From Crocinitomicaceae bacterium (GTDB lineage: Bacteria > Bacteroidota > Bacteroidia > Flavobacteriales_D > Crocinitomicaceae), in the NCBI GenBank assembly GCA_020635955.1, contig JACJYW010000004.1, positions 62,001 through 126,000 of the forward strand: a stretch of 64,000 nucleotides of DNA, given 5' to 3'. A model generated the notes under the pieces. It saw only the letters and a program-made list of their open reading frames with translations. It was not told the origin of the DNA and did no database searches. How positions within the stretch are numbered: position 1 is the first letter of the stretch; every line of letters starts with the position of its first letter. This document shows positions 42,964 to 51,456 of this stretch, piece by piece. The translations under genes were made by a program, and so were the position numbers.

Positions 42964-43201
42964 CCAATAATTCATCATTTGTGACTACTACCTTTTCTTC
43001 CTTCAGATACTTTCTCTTCAATACTACAAGTAAGATCAATGGCCAAATCAATGCTATAAGCGTACTGCAAAGTAGCCAAATAACAACTTCACCTAGTCCG
43101 CATAGAAATCCGTGACAATCCAATGAAGGCATGACTATGATCAACCAAAGAACGAAAATAACGGCGATTGCAGAAAACAGGTGCATAAAGTAGTAACCCA
43201 A
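42950..43201 (-). CDS. Small membrane protein, 5' end probably disrupted
   Basis: The open frame from TTG at 43201 (next ATG at 43186) encodes about 83 residues with three hydrophobic helices and a charged C-terminus ending D-E-L-L-D-D-V-L. In-frame codons further upstream (to about 43255) still look coding (F-S-W-I-F-A-A-A-R-A-Y-K-Y-G-D), then a TAG appears. The neighbouring frame up to 43310 reads V-I-G-G-A-I-G-F-L-V-V-A-G, also membrane-like, behind a GGAGG. I infer a frameshift near the five-A tract at 43257-43261. Confidence 0.55.
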   Translation of the reverse strand: MGYYFMHLFSAIAVIFVLWLIIVMPSLDCHGFLCGLGEVVIWLLCSTLIALIWPLILLVVLKRKYLKEEKVVVTNDELLDDVL

Positions 43202-43310
43202 TCCTTTAGAATCACCATATTTATATGCCCTTGCAGCAGCAAAGATCCAGCTGAATAAAAATGCCGGCTACAACGAGAAATCCAATTGCTCCTCCGATAA
43301 CTTTTGGTGT

Positions 43311-44177
43311 TTAGTCAACAACAACAACCAGGAATTTGGAAACTTTCCAGAACGTTTTTGGATCGTTGATCTTGATCACGTGCTTGCTTCCATTGGAGAT
43401 CACATCATAAGATGATGAAGGGTGGTCAGTGATGAATTTCACCTTTTCACCAGTGATCTCTATACTCTTTTCTCTGGTAATATCAACTTGAGTAAAATAT
43501 TGCTCATTGAAATCATCTTTCAAATAGGTTTTTTTATTCAAGCCAAGGAAATTTCCTTTTCTCTCGATAACACCTGCAGCTTCTAATTCTTTTGAAGTTC
43601 CATAAGCATAATAAGCTTTATTCAATTCTCTCAAGGTTTCTGCTGTGATCTCAGTTTGTTCCTGATATGCTTCTAATAATTCAACGTATTCTCTGTCCAG
43701 ATCAGCCAATTCTACACGTAACATTTCAATTTCTTCTTCCTGAACCTGGATCTTATCCATCAAATTGGTGATCATATCCTGGAACTCCTTAATTTGAAGA
43801 TTCTTGTTTTTCAAGGCAACATTCAACTCGTCCACCTTCTTAGCATTCTCTTCACGTAAATAGTTGATATTTTGAATTTCCTGTATGATCCACTGTTTAC
43901 CATCTTCTTCCAACTCAATATCGTTAGATCTGAATCTGATCTCATCTTCTTTCAAATTGATCATAGCCAGGTTTTGTTCGATCTCGTTGAATAACATGAT
44001 CGACTCATTAATAACAGAATCTTTTTCCGTCAACTGATTTTCAAGATCCTTGATCTCTGACTTTAATCTAGCCAGTTCTTCACTGTCAACACCATCCGTA
44101 CCGGTTGAACCCTCATCCCCTTTACATCCGACTAATAAGATTGAAAATAATGTAAGTGCTAAGAAATTTTTCATCAT
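43311..44177 (-). CDS. Coiled-coil lipoprotein
   Basis: The double ATG at 44177/44174 gives about 288 residues. A lipoprotein signal has Cys near residue 16 (S-I-L-L-V-G-C-K-G-D). A long coiled coil covers about residues 30-180 (Leu/Ile heptads, many Glu and Lys), and a C-terminal beta domain of about 80 residues follows. A -7 element at 44219-44226 excludes the farther ATG at 44231. The plan resembles envelope spacer or tether proteins. Function unknown. Confidence 0.72.
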   Translation of the reverse strand: MMKNFLALTLFSILLVGCKGDEGSTGTDGVDSEELARLKSEIKDLENQLTEKDSVINESIMLFNEIEQNLAMINLKEDEIRFRSNDIELEEDGKQWIIQEIQNINYLREENAKKVDELNVALKNKNLQIKEFQDMITNLMDKIQVQEEEIEMLRVELADLDREYVELLEAYQEQTEITAETLRELNKAYYAYGTSKELEAAGVIERKGNFLGLNKKTYLKDDFNEQYFTQVDITREKSIEITGEKVKFITDHPSSSYDVISNGSKHVIKINDPKTFWKVSKFLVVVVD

Positions 44178-44218
44178 TTGTTTGATTTTACGGCTATTCC
44201 AAAGGCCTCTGTTCATGA

Positions 44219-44226
44219 CAAATCTA
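44219..44226 (-). promoter_or_regulatory. -7 promoter element of the coiled-coil lipoprotein gene
   Basis: On the minus strand TAGATTTG matches TAnnTTTG; a TTTG lies 14 bases further upstream, slightly closer than usual. It faces away from the -7 element of the M61 gene at 44249-44256. Confidence 0.5.
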
Positions 44227-44248
44227 ACCAATATTTAATTCAAATGTT

Positions 44249-44256
44249 TACTTTTG
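44249..44256 (+). promoter_or_regulatory. -7 promoter element of the M61 peptidase gene
   Basis: TACTTTTG matches TAnnTTTG and lies 17 bases before the ATG at 44274. No -33 TTG is obvious. Confidence 0.45.
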
Positions 44257-44273
44257 AATCAAAATCAGGCAAA

Positions 44274-46055
44274 ATGAACAAACACTTTTTTTTACTGCTA
44301 GCATCCCTCTATTTTTCGATCCAATCATTTGCGATCCATATTGACTACAAATTGAGCATGTCAAAACCTAACTCACATTATTTTGATGTTGAAATGAATG
44401 TGAGCGACCTTAAAGCCAAGGAATTGGTTATTAAAATGCCAGTTTGGGCTCCGGGTTCATACCTGGTTAGAGAGTTTTCAAAAGCAGTAGATATCGTTAC
44501 AGCTACTGATGAAAACGGTAACGCATTAGATGTTGTAAAATCTTCAAAAAACACCTGGGTCATTCAAACCAAGAAAATCAGCAAAGTAAAGATCAATTAC
44601 CATGTTTACGCTTTTGAACTATCCGTAAGAACTAGTTTTTTGGATGATTCCCATGGTTATCTGAACGGATCATCCGTGTTCATGTATGTAGATGGACAAA
44701 AAGAAACAGCAGGTAAGCTTGAAATTATACCCCATTCTTCCTTCAAAAAGATCTCAACCATCCTTACCAACGAAGGAGGTAATACATTTAGTTTTAAGAA
44801 CTATGATGAATTGGTTGATTCTCCCATAGAGATCGGTAATCACAAAGAATTTTCTTTCACTGCGGCTAACACGAATCATAGAGTTGCTATGTATGGTGAA
44901 GGAAACTATGACGAAGAGCAATTGAAAAAAGACATGGCTAAAGTGATTGAAGCTGAAACCAAGATCTTTAATGTTAATCCTAACAAAGAATATTTATTTA
45001 TCATCCATAACGTTACTGATCCTGCCGGAGGATTAGAGCACAAAGCCTCTACAACGCTTCAAGTGAACAGATGGACATACGGAGACGATTATATCGGCTT
45101 CTTGAGTCTGGTAGCTCATGAATATTTCCACTTGTGGAATGTTAAACGCATTCGTCCAAAAGAATTAGGACCATTTGATTATGATCATGAGAATTACACA
45201 GACCTGTTGTGGGTGATGGAAGGATTTACATCTTACTATGATGAACTGATACTGAGAAGATGTGGTTATTATACTGAGGATGATTATGTAAATAAGATCA
45301 TGGGTGTGATTGGCTATGTAGAAAATCAGCCAGGAAATAAAGTACAGCCGGTAGCACATTCAAGTTTTGATGCATGGATCAAGGCTTATCAACCAAACGA
45401 AAATTCGGTAAACACCGGTATTTCTTATTATTCAAAAGGTCAAATACTTGCTTGTATGCTGGATCTTTATATCATCAACAAATTCAAAGCCGAAAAAAGT
45501 TTGGATGATTTCATGCTTAAATTGTTCAATGATTTCTACATCATGAAAGATGTTGGATTTACTGAAGAAGAATTTCAATCAACTTTAGAATCGTTCCTTG
45601 GTGAAGATATGGACTGGTTCTTTAATGATTACGTGTATGGAACAAAAACAATTGATTACACTAAATTCTTTGCCGGAGTTGGACTGGATGTAAGGCTTAA
45701 CAAGACAAAAGCGCCTGCAAAACCATATTTAGGAATCAGAACATCAGACCAGGGCGGACGCTTGATCGTTACTACTGTAATGGCTGGTAGTGCTGCTGAG
45801 GAGCAAGGAATTAGTGTAAATGATGAGATCATTGCAATTAACGGATACAGAATGGATGGCAATGAGTTCACCAATATGACAAAAGACATGAAACCTGGAG
45901 ATCAATTTGAAGTAATGCTGTCACGTGATAACTTAATTAAGAACTATACGATCACTATGGGGGCTCAAGAAAGAGATTATTACACCCATGAGTCGGTATT
46001 TACTCCAGAGCAAAAGAAAAACTTTGATTACTGGTTACGCATCACCGTGAAATAG
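44274..46055 (+). CDS. M61-family glycyl aminopeptidase-like metalloprotease with PDZ domain
   Basis: The ATG at 44274 gives about 593 residues with a signal peptide ending near residue 20 (Q-S-F-A). The M61 catalytic core has the zinc motif H-E-Y-F-H followed by L-W-N-V-K-R-I-R-P and the downstream glutamate in W-V-M-E-G-F-T-S-Y-Y. A C-terminal PDZ domain starts near P-Y-L-G-I-R-T and contains I-N-D/N-E-I-I-A-I-N-G. Activity is probably periplasmic peptide trimming. The farther in-frame codon at 44178 lies upstream of the -7 element and lacks a signal. Confidence 0.92.
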   Translation: MNKHFFLLLASLYFSIQSFAIHIDYKLSMSKPNSHYFDVEMNVSDLKAKELVIKMPVWAPGSYLVREFSKAVDIVTATDENGNALDVVKSSKNTWVIQTKKISKVKINYHVYAFELSVRTSFLDDSHGYLNGSSVFMYVDGQKETAGKLEIIPHSSFKKISTILTNEGGNTFSFKNYDELVDSPIEIGNHKEFSFTAANTNHRVAMYGEGNYDEEQLKKDMAKVIEAETKIFNVNPNKEYLFIIHNVTDPAGGLEHKASTTLQVNRWTYGDDYIGFLSLVAHEYFHLWNVKRIRPKELGPFDYDHENYTDLLWVMEGFTSYYDELILRRCGYYTEDDYVNKIMGVIGYVENQPGNKVQPVAHSSFDAWIKAYQPNENSVNTGISYYSKGQILACMLDLYIINKFKAEKSLDDFMLKLFNDFYIMKDVGFTEEEFQSTLESFLGEDMDWFFNDYVYGTKTIDYTKFFAGVGLDVRLNKTKAPAKPYLGIRTSDQGGRLIVTTVMAGSAAEEQGISVNDEIIAINGYRMDGNEFTNMTKDMKPGDQFEVMLSRDNLIKNYTITMGAQERDYYTHESVFTPEQKKNFDYWLRITVK

Positions 46056-46058
46056 GTA

Positions 46059-47951
46059 ATGAATCGCATACCTGTATATCTGAAGAAATTCGTTTTGAAA
46101 ATGGGCATTTTAATGCTCATTTTCACTTTATGCAGGATTGCTTTCTTCGCCTTCAATAGCAACTATTTCCCCAACGTTGGTATTGGAGATTTTTTCGTTG
46201 GTATGTGGTTCGATCTGATCACCACTTGCCTACTCTTCTATCCTTTGATCGTCATTGAGCTATTTCCTAATCGAAATCGAGACAGAAAATGGTTCAGAAT
46301 AGTCGTGAACACCTTTACATTTCTTGCATTCTTCTTCGGGATCTTCATGAACCTGGTGGATATCGAATACTTTCATCACACCACAACACGTTCAAACTAC
46401 GGTTTATTTACCATGTTGAGTTATGGTGATGACCTTATGAACCAGATCCCTTCATTTTTAAGAGATTACTGGTACATTTTGTTGCTTTTCGTCATTCTAT
46501 TAGTGGTTTCATTCTGGATCATTAGAAAGATCAATAGAAAACAAGACGATAGCTTAAATTGGAAGACCTGGCAACAAACAGTGATCTACATTTTATTCAT
46601 TGGACTATTCATATTTATAGGAAGAGGAGGATTTGTTTCAAAACCAATAAGGCCAACACAAGCAGCTAAATATACAGATGTTTCGAATGTGCAATTCGTA
46701 TTGAACACCGCCTTTACTGTGATCAACAGTTGGGGGACGGTTTCGCTGGAAGAAAAGGAATATTTTAATGAAGAAACGCTTGAAAAGATCTATCCAACCA
46801 CTTTTCATAATATGGAAACAGGGCAATATGAAGGTCAGAATGTGGTGATCATTATCATGGAAAGCTTTTCAGTGGAATACATTGGTGCTTTGAATGAATC
46901 AGGCAGTACTTACACTCCTTTTCTTGACGATCTGATCTCTCATTCATTGAGTTTTACAAATGCTTATGCGAATGGTAAAAAGTCATTGGATGCAGTGCCC
47001 GCTATTTTAGCTTCAGTCCCTAAGCTTATGGAGGATGAATATTTGTTATCCAACTACTCTGTAAATCAGCTTCACGCTTTGCCGGAGATCATGAATGAAA
47101 TGGGATATTCTTCTTCTTTCTTTCACGGAGCAACAAATGGCTCAATGAACTTTGATTCTTTTTGTGAAATGATAGGCTTCCAAAACTATTATGGACGAAC
47201 AGAATATAACAATGAAGCAGACTATGATGGCACCTGGGGTATTTATGACGAAGAATTTCTAGACTGGACAAAACAAAAAATGAATTCACAAAAGCAACCA
47301 TTTTTTGACGTCATTTTCACGATTTCCAACCATCCTCCTTATGATATCCCTAAAAAGTATGAAGACAAATTCAAGAATGCCCCTTCAAAAAAGCACAGGG
47401 CAGTAATGTATGCTGATTATGCGCTAGAAACTTTCTTTGAGAAGATCAAAAATGAGAGTTGGTTCAACAATACATTATTTGTTTTAACAGCTGATCACAC
47501 GCCCGGGACAGATGATCCTCTTTATTCTACAGATCTGGGTAAAGTTCATATCCCTCTACTTTTTTATCATGCTAACGATTCCGGTTTAACAGGCACAAAA
47601 GATCGTGTGATAGGCCAGATCGACATCATGCCGACCATTCTGGATTTAGTTGGCTATAAAAAACCTTACTTTTCTTTTGGTCACTCCGCTTTTCATTATC
47701 AAAGAGGATACACCTCCATGTTAATTGCCGATAAATATTTACATTTTGGAGACTTTCATGGCGAACCATGGATGATCAGCTTTCAAAATGAATCTATCGT
47801 GCAGCTTTCAAAAATCAATAATACTGTAATAGAGTCGGTTGATATACAAAACCATCAGGATGTAGCCTTAAAACTGGAACAACAATTAAAAGCAATGATC
47901 CAGGCATACAATCATGCTTTACTCACCAATTCAATGACCGTTGAGCAGTAA
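46059..47951 (+). CDS. LTA synthase-like sulfatase-fold phosphotransferase
   Basis: This 630-residue inner-membrane protein has five N-terminal helices (to about residue 200) and a periplasmic alkaline-phosphatase/sulfatase-fold domain. Metal and catalytic motifs are E-S-F-S after V-V-I-I-I-M, G-K-K-S-L-D-A-V-P with Ser as likely nucleophile, and L-T-A-D-H-T-P-G. In Firmicutes such enzymes move glycerol-phosphate from phosphatidylglycerol, leaving diacylglycerol. Gram-negative relatives modify glycans or periplasmic substrates. The lipid-kinase gene overlapping its end supports release of diacylglycerol (inference). Confidence 0.88.
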   Translation: MNRIPVYLKKFVLKMGILMLIFTLCRIAFFAFNSNYFPNVGIGDFFVGMWFDLITTCLLFYPLIVIELFPNRNRDRKWFRIVVNTFTFLAFFFGIFMNLVDIEYFHHTTTRSNYGLFTMLSYGDDLMNQIPSFLRDYWYILLLFVILLVVSFWIIRKINRKQDDSLNWKTWQQTVIYILFIGLFIFIGRGGFVSKPIRPTQAAKYTDVSNVQFVLNTAFTVINSWGTVSLEEKEYFNEETLEKIYPTTFHNMETGQYEGQNVVIIIMESFSVEYIGALNESGSTYTPFLDDLISHSLSFTNAYANGKKSLDAVPAILASVPKLMEDEYLLSNYSVNQLHALPEIMNEMGYSSSFFHGATNGSMNFDSFCEMIGFQNYYGRTEYNNEADYDGTWGIYDEEFLDWTKQKMNSQKQPFFDVIFTISNHPPYDIPKKYEDKFKNAPSKKHRAVMYADYALETFFEKIKNESWFNNTLFVLTADHTPGTDDPLYSTDLGKVHIPLLFYHANDSGLTGTKDRVIGQIDIMPTILDLVGYKKPYFSFGHSAFHYQRGYTSMLIADKYLHFGDFHGEPWMISFQNESIVQLSKINNTVIESVDIQNHQDVALKLEQQLKAMIQAYNHALLTNSMTVEQ

Positions 47952-48819
47952 AAAGAACATATTGTTTTTGATCAATCCAATTTCGGGCATTGGTAAAAAA
48001 GGAGATATTCCGGATCTGATCAAAACTCATATTGGATCAGAACATAACACAGAGATCCAGTATACTGAACGCGTTGGTCATGGAAAAGAGATCACTGCCT
48101 CAAGACATCAAGAGTTTGATGCAATCATTGCCATAGGTGGAGACGGAACAGTGAATGAAGTTGCAAGCCAGTTGATCAAGACGAATTGTGCCTTAGGGGT
48201 CATTCCGGCTGGTTCGGGCAATGGATTGGCAAGGCATTTAAAAATTCCATTGACTGCTAAATCGGCATTGGAACGGATTGCTTCATTTAAACCAGAGCAA
48301 TATGACACGGGCACTGTGAATGGCGATTTTTTTGTAGGAACCTGTGGATTCGGATTTGATGGCTATATCGCTTACCTGTTCGATCATTATCACAAAAGGG
48401 GATTTATTAGCTATGCTAAATTAATTGCGAGAGAATACATGAATTTTGAACCGATTGAATTCGAAGTTTCGGTGGATGGTGAACTCTCTACACATAAAGC
48501 GTTGGTTTGTGCGGTGGGAAATTCAAGTCAATTTGGCAACGGATTTACCATTTCTCCAGATTCCAATATGCAAGACGGAGTAATGGAATTAATACTGATC
48601 GATAAATTTCCATTGATTGATACGCCTGCGATTGGAACACGATTCTTCACGCAAACCATTCATAACTCAAAGTATTTCCATAGGCTTCAATTCAAACAAG
48701 AAGCCAGAATTTCGGTTAAAAACTATCCTGAGGGATATTATCATTTGGATGGTGAACCAAGGTCAGGCATGACCGATTTTACAGTAAATTGTTTTGCAAG
48801 GAATTTGTTGATCCTTTAA
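47941..48819 (+). CDS. Diacylglycerol/sphingosine-kinase-family lipid kinase (YegS/DgkB-like)
   Basis: This 292-residue protein has the DAGK catalytic motifs G-G-D-G-T-V-N-E-V and the second loop P-A-G-S-G-N-G-L-A-R-H-L. It phosphorylates a lipid such as diacylglycerol with ATP at the membrane's inner face. It starts with TTG at 47941, inside the last 11 bases of the phosphotransferase gene, so its translation is probably coupled. The pairing fits recycling of diacylglycerol to phosphatidic acid. Exact substrate is unproven. Confidence 0.9.
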   Translation: MSSKKNILFLINPISGIGKKGDIPDLIKTHIGSEHNTEIQYTERVGHGKEITASRHQEFDAIIAIGGDGTVNEVASQLIKTNCALGVIPAGSGNGLARHLKIPLTAKSALERIASFKPEQYDTGTVNGDFFVGTCGFGFDGYIAYLFDHYHKRGFISYAKLIAREYMNFEPIEFEVSVDGELSTHKALVCAVGNSSQFGNGFTISPDSNMQDGVMELILIDKFPLIDTPAIGTRFFTQTIHNSKYFHRLQFKQEARISVKNYPEGYYHLDGEPRSGMTDFTVNCFARNLLIL

Positions 48820-48847
48820 TTGGCGGATTATTCCCTATCTTTAATCT

Positions 48848-49228
48848 GTGGGATTTTTATTTGCGCAAATATTGGTATTCACCTGCGGCATTTTAGCCAT
48901 TCTATTTTCAGTTATATCCTGGAGATTAAAAAGTGATGTATTCTTCTATTTAGGTGCTGCATTTACCCTAATACTGGTTATTTACATGGGATTCAATTAT
49001 GAATTCTTGCTGGACCAGATCAATAGTGGAAACATGTTGTTTGTGCTATTCAACGCAGCAATAGTGGGTATTCCAATCTATTTTTTGATCCAATCAAAAC
49101 TCAAATCTTCCAATCAAAGTTTTGATGAGGCAAGCAACAGCGGTCCCGTAACACAAGAATATCTTGATGAGATCATCAATGCTCCCGAAGAGGAGATCAA
49201 CTTTGAAGATGATTTGAATTTGAAGTGA
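48848..49228 (+). CDS. Small three-helix membrane protein, function unknown
   Basis: GTG start at 48848 gives 126 residues. Three hydrophobic helices cover about 4-24, 29-49 and 60-80, followed by a soluble acidic tail (D-E-I-I-N-A-P-E-E-E-I-N-F-E-D-D). A TATCTTTA element just upstream resembles the -7 consensus with one mismatch. The size and helices recall Ycf66-type proteins, but similarity is too weak to name it. Confidence 0.65.
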   Translation: MGFLFAQILVFTCGILAILFSVISWRLKSDVFFYLGAAFTLILVIYMGFNYEFLLDQINSGNMLFVLFNAAIVGIPIYFLIQSKLKSSNQSFDEASNSGPVTQEYLDEIINAPEEEINFEDDLNLK

Positions 49229-49239
49229 GGAAACCTGGA

Positions 49240-50163
49240 TTAACCTGCTACCTCAGTATCTTTCCCTTTTCTCAGAAATTTAATCTTTCTGAACATCAGG
49301 AATAAACCGATCAATACAAGTGGTATACTCAAATATTGCCCCATGTTCAATCCGGTTAAGCCCTGGTCTAATCCCTCTTGATTTTCTTTAATGAATTCTA
49401 CGAGGAAGCGTACACCAAATACTGTCACAAAAAAGAATCCAACTAAAAACCCCTGTATTTTGGCTGCATTGGTTTTCCAGTATAGAAAGAAGATAAATCC
49501 AAAAATGATGAAGTAACAAATTGCTTCATAAAGCTGCGCAGGATATCTATTTGGTACTGATGCTAACCAATCTGCATATCTTGGATCATGCGCTATCAGG
49601 TCATAAGCCTCACCTAATTTATCGTAAGATTTACCTGTGATCTGCATGGCCATTGAGCCTGGTATATCGTGACGTAAGAACTTGAATCCATAATCAGAAC
49701 CGGTAGCAATACCCACGATCTCATGATTGAATAAATTACCCATTCTGATCAATCCACCTGCTAAAGTGGTAGGAACAACCAGTCTATCTAACACCCAAAG
49801 AATATTTGTTTTAGTAACCTTTCTAGCCAACAACCAGGCAGCAATTATAATTCCTACTGCACCACCATGACTGGCTAATCCGCCTTCCCAAATTTTTAGG
49901 ATCTGAATAGGATCTTTGAGGTAAATATCTGGCTGGTAAAAAAGACAGTGGCCCAATCTTGCTCCTAAAACCCCTCCGATCAATACATAGATAAAAGTTT
50001 TATCCATCCACGCATCAGGCACTTTTTCTGATTTGTACATTCTATTCAGAATAATGAATCCTAAATAGAATCCAAGAGCCCACATGATACCATACCAGGC
50101 TGGCATTTTCCACGCTGGAATAACACGTGGCTCAAAATTCCATACGATCTCTAAAATTGTCAC
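49240..50163 (-). CDS. lgt: Prolipoprotein diacylglyceryl transferase
   Basis: Lgt transfers diacylglycerol from phosphatidylglycerol to the lipobox cysteine of preprolipoproteins, the first step of lipoprotein maturation. This 307-residue inner-membrane protein has the Lgt signature G-G-L-I-R-M-G-N-L-F-N-H-E, the H-G-G-A-V-G-I loop and seven or so helices. R-F-L-V-E-F-I-K-E-N-Q-E near the end is also typical. The window encodes several lipoproteins that need it. Length is normal. Confidence 0.96.
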   Translation of the reverse strand: MTILEIVWNFEPRVIPAWKMPAWYGIMWALGFYLGFIILNRMYKSEKVPDAWMDKTFIYVLIGGVLGARLGHCLFYQPDIYLKDPIQILKIWEGGLASHGGAVGIIIAAWLLARKVTKTNILWVLDRLVVPTTLAGGLIRMGNLFNHEIVGIATGSDYGFKFLRHDIPGSMAMQITGKSYDKLGEAYDLIAHDPRYADWLASVPNRYPAQLYEAICYFIIFGFIFFLYWKTNAAKIQGFLVGFFFVTVFGVRFLVEFIKENQEGLDQGLTGLNMGQYLSIPLVLIGLFLMFRKIKFLRKGKDTEVAG

Positions 50164-50191
50164 TGATTGTGTTTTTTTGTAAAATTAATTA

Positions 50192-50282
50192 AAGCTTGAA
50201 GAAAGAAGCTAGAAGCTAGAAGTTTTATTGAAATTAACTCCTAAAATCCAGCTTCCAACTTCCAGCTCTTAGCTTCCAGCTT
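50192..50282. repeat. Heptad-built palindromic element
   Basis: The left arm has 7-base units AAGCTTG, AAGAAAG, AAGCTAG, AAGCTAG, AAGTTTT (50192-50226). The right arm has CTAAAAT (50241-50247) then CCAGCTT, CCAACTT, CCAGCTC, TTAGCTT, CCAGCTT (50248-50282), largely complementary to the left. The unit CTAAAAT is identical to one in the element at 37.2 kb. It lies between lgt and serC. No ORF covers it. Confidence 0.7.
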
Positions 50283-50381
50283 CAATTGTTGAAAAAGATG
50301 GAAACTTTAAGCCCTTAAAATACCTTCAATTATCTAAAATCCTATTCCTTTGCAGTAGACAACCCTAATAAACTGATCGTT

Positions 50382-51455
50382 ATGTCTAAAAAACACAATT
50401 TTGGTGCAGGTCCCTGCATCTTACCCCAAGAAGTATTTCAACAAGCATCTGCTGCAGTTTTAGATTTCAATGGACTTTCCATTTTAGAGATCTCTCACAG
50501 AAGTTCGGAATTCATTGATGTTATGGAAGAAGCCAGAGATCTTGTAAAAAAAGCATTGAACGTTCCGGATGGATACACAGTTCTGTTTTTACAAGGTGGT
50601 GCCAGCTTAGGATTCCTGATCTCTGCCATGAACATGTCTGGAAAAAACAAAAAGGCAGCTTATGTGAACACAGGAGAATGGGCAAGAAAAGCCGTTAAAG
50701 AAGGAAAAAATGCAGGTTTAGCTGTTGATGTTATTGCCAGTTCTGAAGACAAGAACTATAGCTACATCCCTAAAGGCTATAGCATTGCCTCAGATTATGA
50801 TTATCTGCATTTGACTTCGAACAACACCATTTTCGGAACTCAATTCAAGTCATTCCCAAATAGTCCGGTACCTGTAGTTTGCGATATGTCATCTGACATT
50901 TTCTCGAGACGGGTAAACGTGGCTGATTTTGACATTATCTATGCCGGAGCTCAAAAGAATCTTGGGCCAGCCGGAACAACTGTATATATTGTAAAGGAGA
51001 ACATTTTAGGCAACTCTACTCATCCTGCTATTCCTACATATTTGGATCTTAAAGTGCATCATGAAAAAGATTCAATGTTCAATACTCCTCCCGTTTTCCC
51101 TGTATATGTCTCTATGTTAAACTTGAGACACCTGATCGCAAATGGCGGAGTTCCTGCTATGGAAAAAAGAAATCAGGCGAAAGCTGACCTTATTTACAAC
51201 GAAATAGATTCAAATCCATTGTTTAAAGGAACAGCTGTAAAAGAGGACAGATCAAATATGAATGTCACTTTTGTTTTGGAAGATGAAGCATTAGCAGGTG
51301 ATTTCACTAAAATGTGGACAGATGCTGGTGTTATCGGTTTAAAAGGACACAGATCAGTAGGAGGTTTCAGAGCCTCAATGTATAATGCCATGGACCTGGA
51401 TAGCGTACAGGTTTTGGTTGATGTAATGAAAGAATTCGCTCTAAAAAAAGCATAA
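50382..51455 (+). CDS. serC: Phosphoserine aminotransferase
   Basis: SerC converts 3-phosphohydroxypyruvate and glutamate to phosphoserine and 2-oxoglutarate using pyridoxal phosphate, and also serves PLP synthesis. The 357-residue protein opens with N-F-G-A-G-P-C-I-L-P and has I-S-H-R-S at about 36-40. The PLP lysine is in Y-A-G-A-Q-K-N-L-G-P-A-G, and G-H-R-S-V-G-G-F-R-A-S follows near the end. Its stop is 1 base before the serA ATG, so they form an operon. Confidence 0.97.
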   Translation: MSKKHNFGAGPCILPQEVFQQASAAVLDFNGLSILEISHRSSEFIDVMEEARDLVKKALNVPDGYTVLFLQGGASLGFLISAMNMSGKNKKAAYVNTGEWARKAVKEGKNAGLAVDVIASSEDKNYSYIPKGYSIASDYDYLHLTSNNTIFGTQFKSFPNSPVPVVCDMSSDIFSRRVNVADFDIIYAGAQKNLGPAGTTVYIVKENILGNSTHPAIPTYLDLKVHHEKDSMFNTPPVFPVYVSMLNLRHLIANGGVPAMEKRNQAKADLIYNEIDSNPLFKGTAVKEDRSNMNVTFVLEDEALAGDFTKMWTDAGVIGLKGHRSVGGFRASMYNAMDLDSVQVLVDVMKEFALKKA

Positions 51456-51456
51456 G

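Noticed and set aside
50192..50282. Terminator of lgt or serC
   Set aside because: No T-run follows on either strand and the pairing is spread over short imperfect units.
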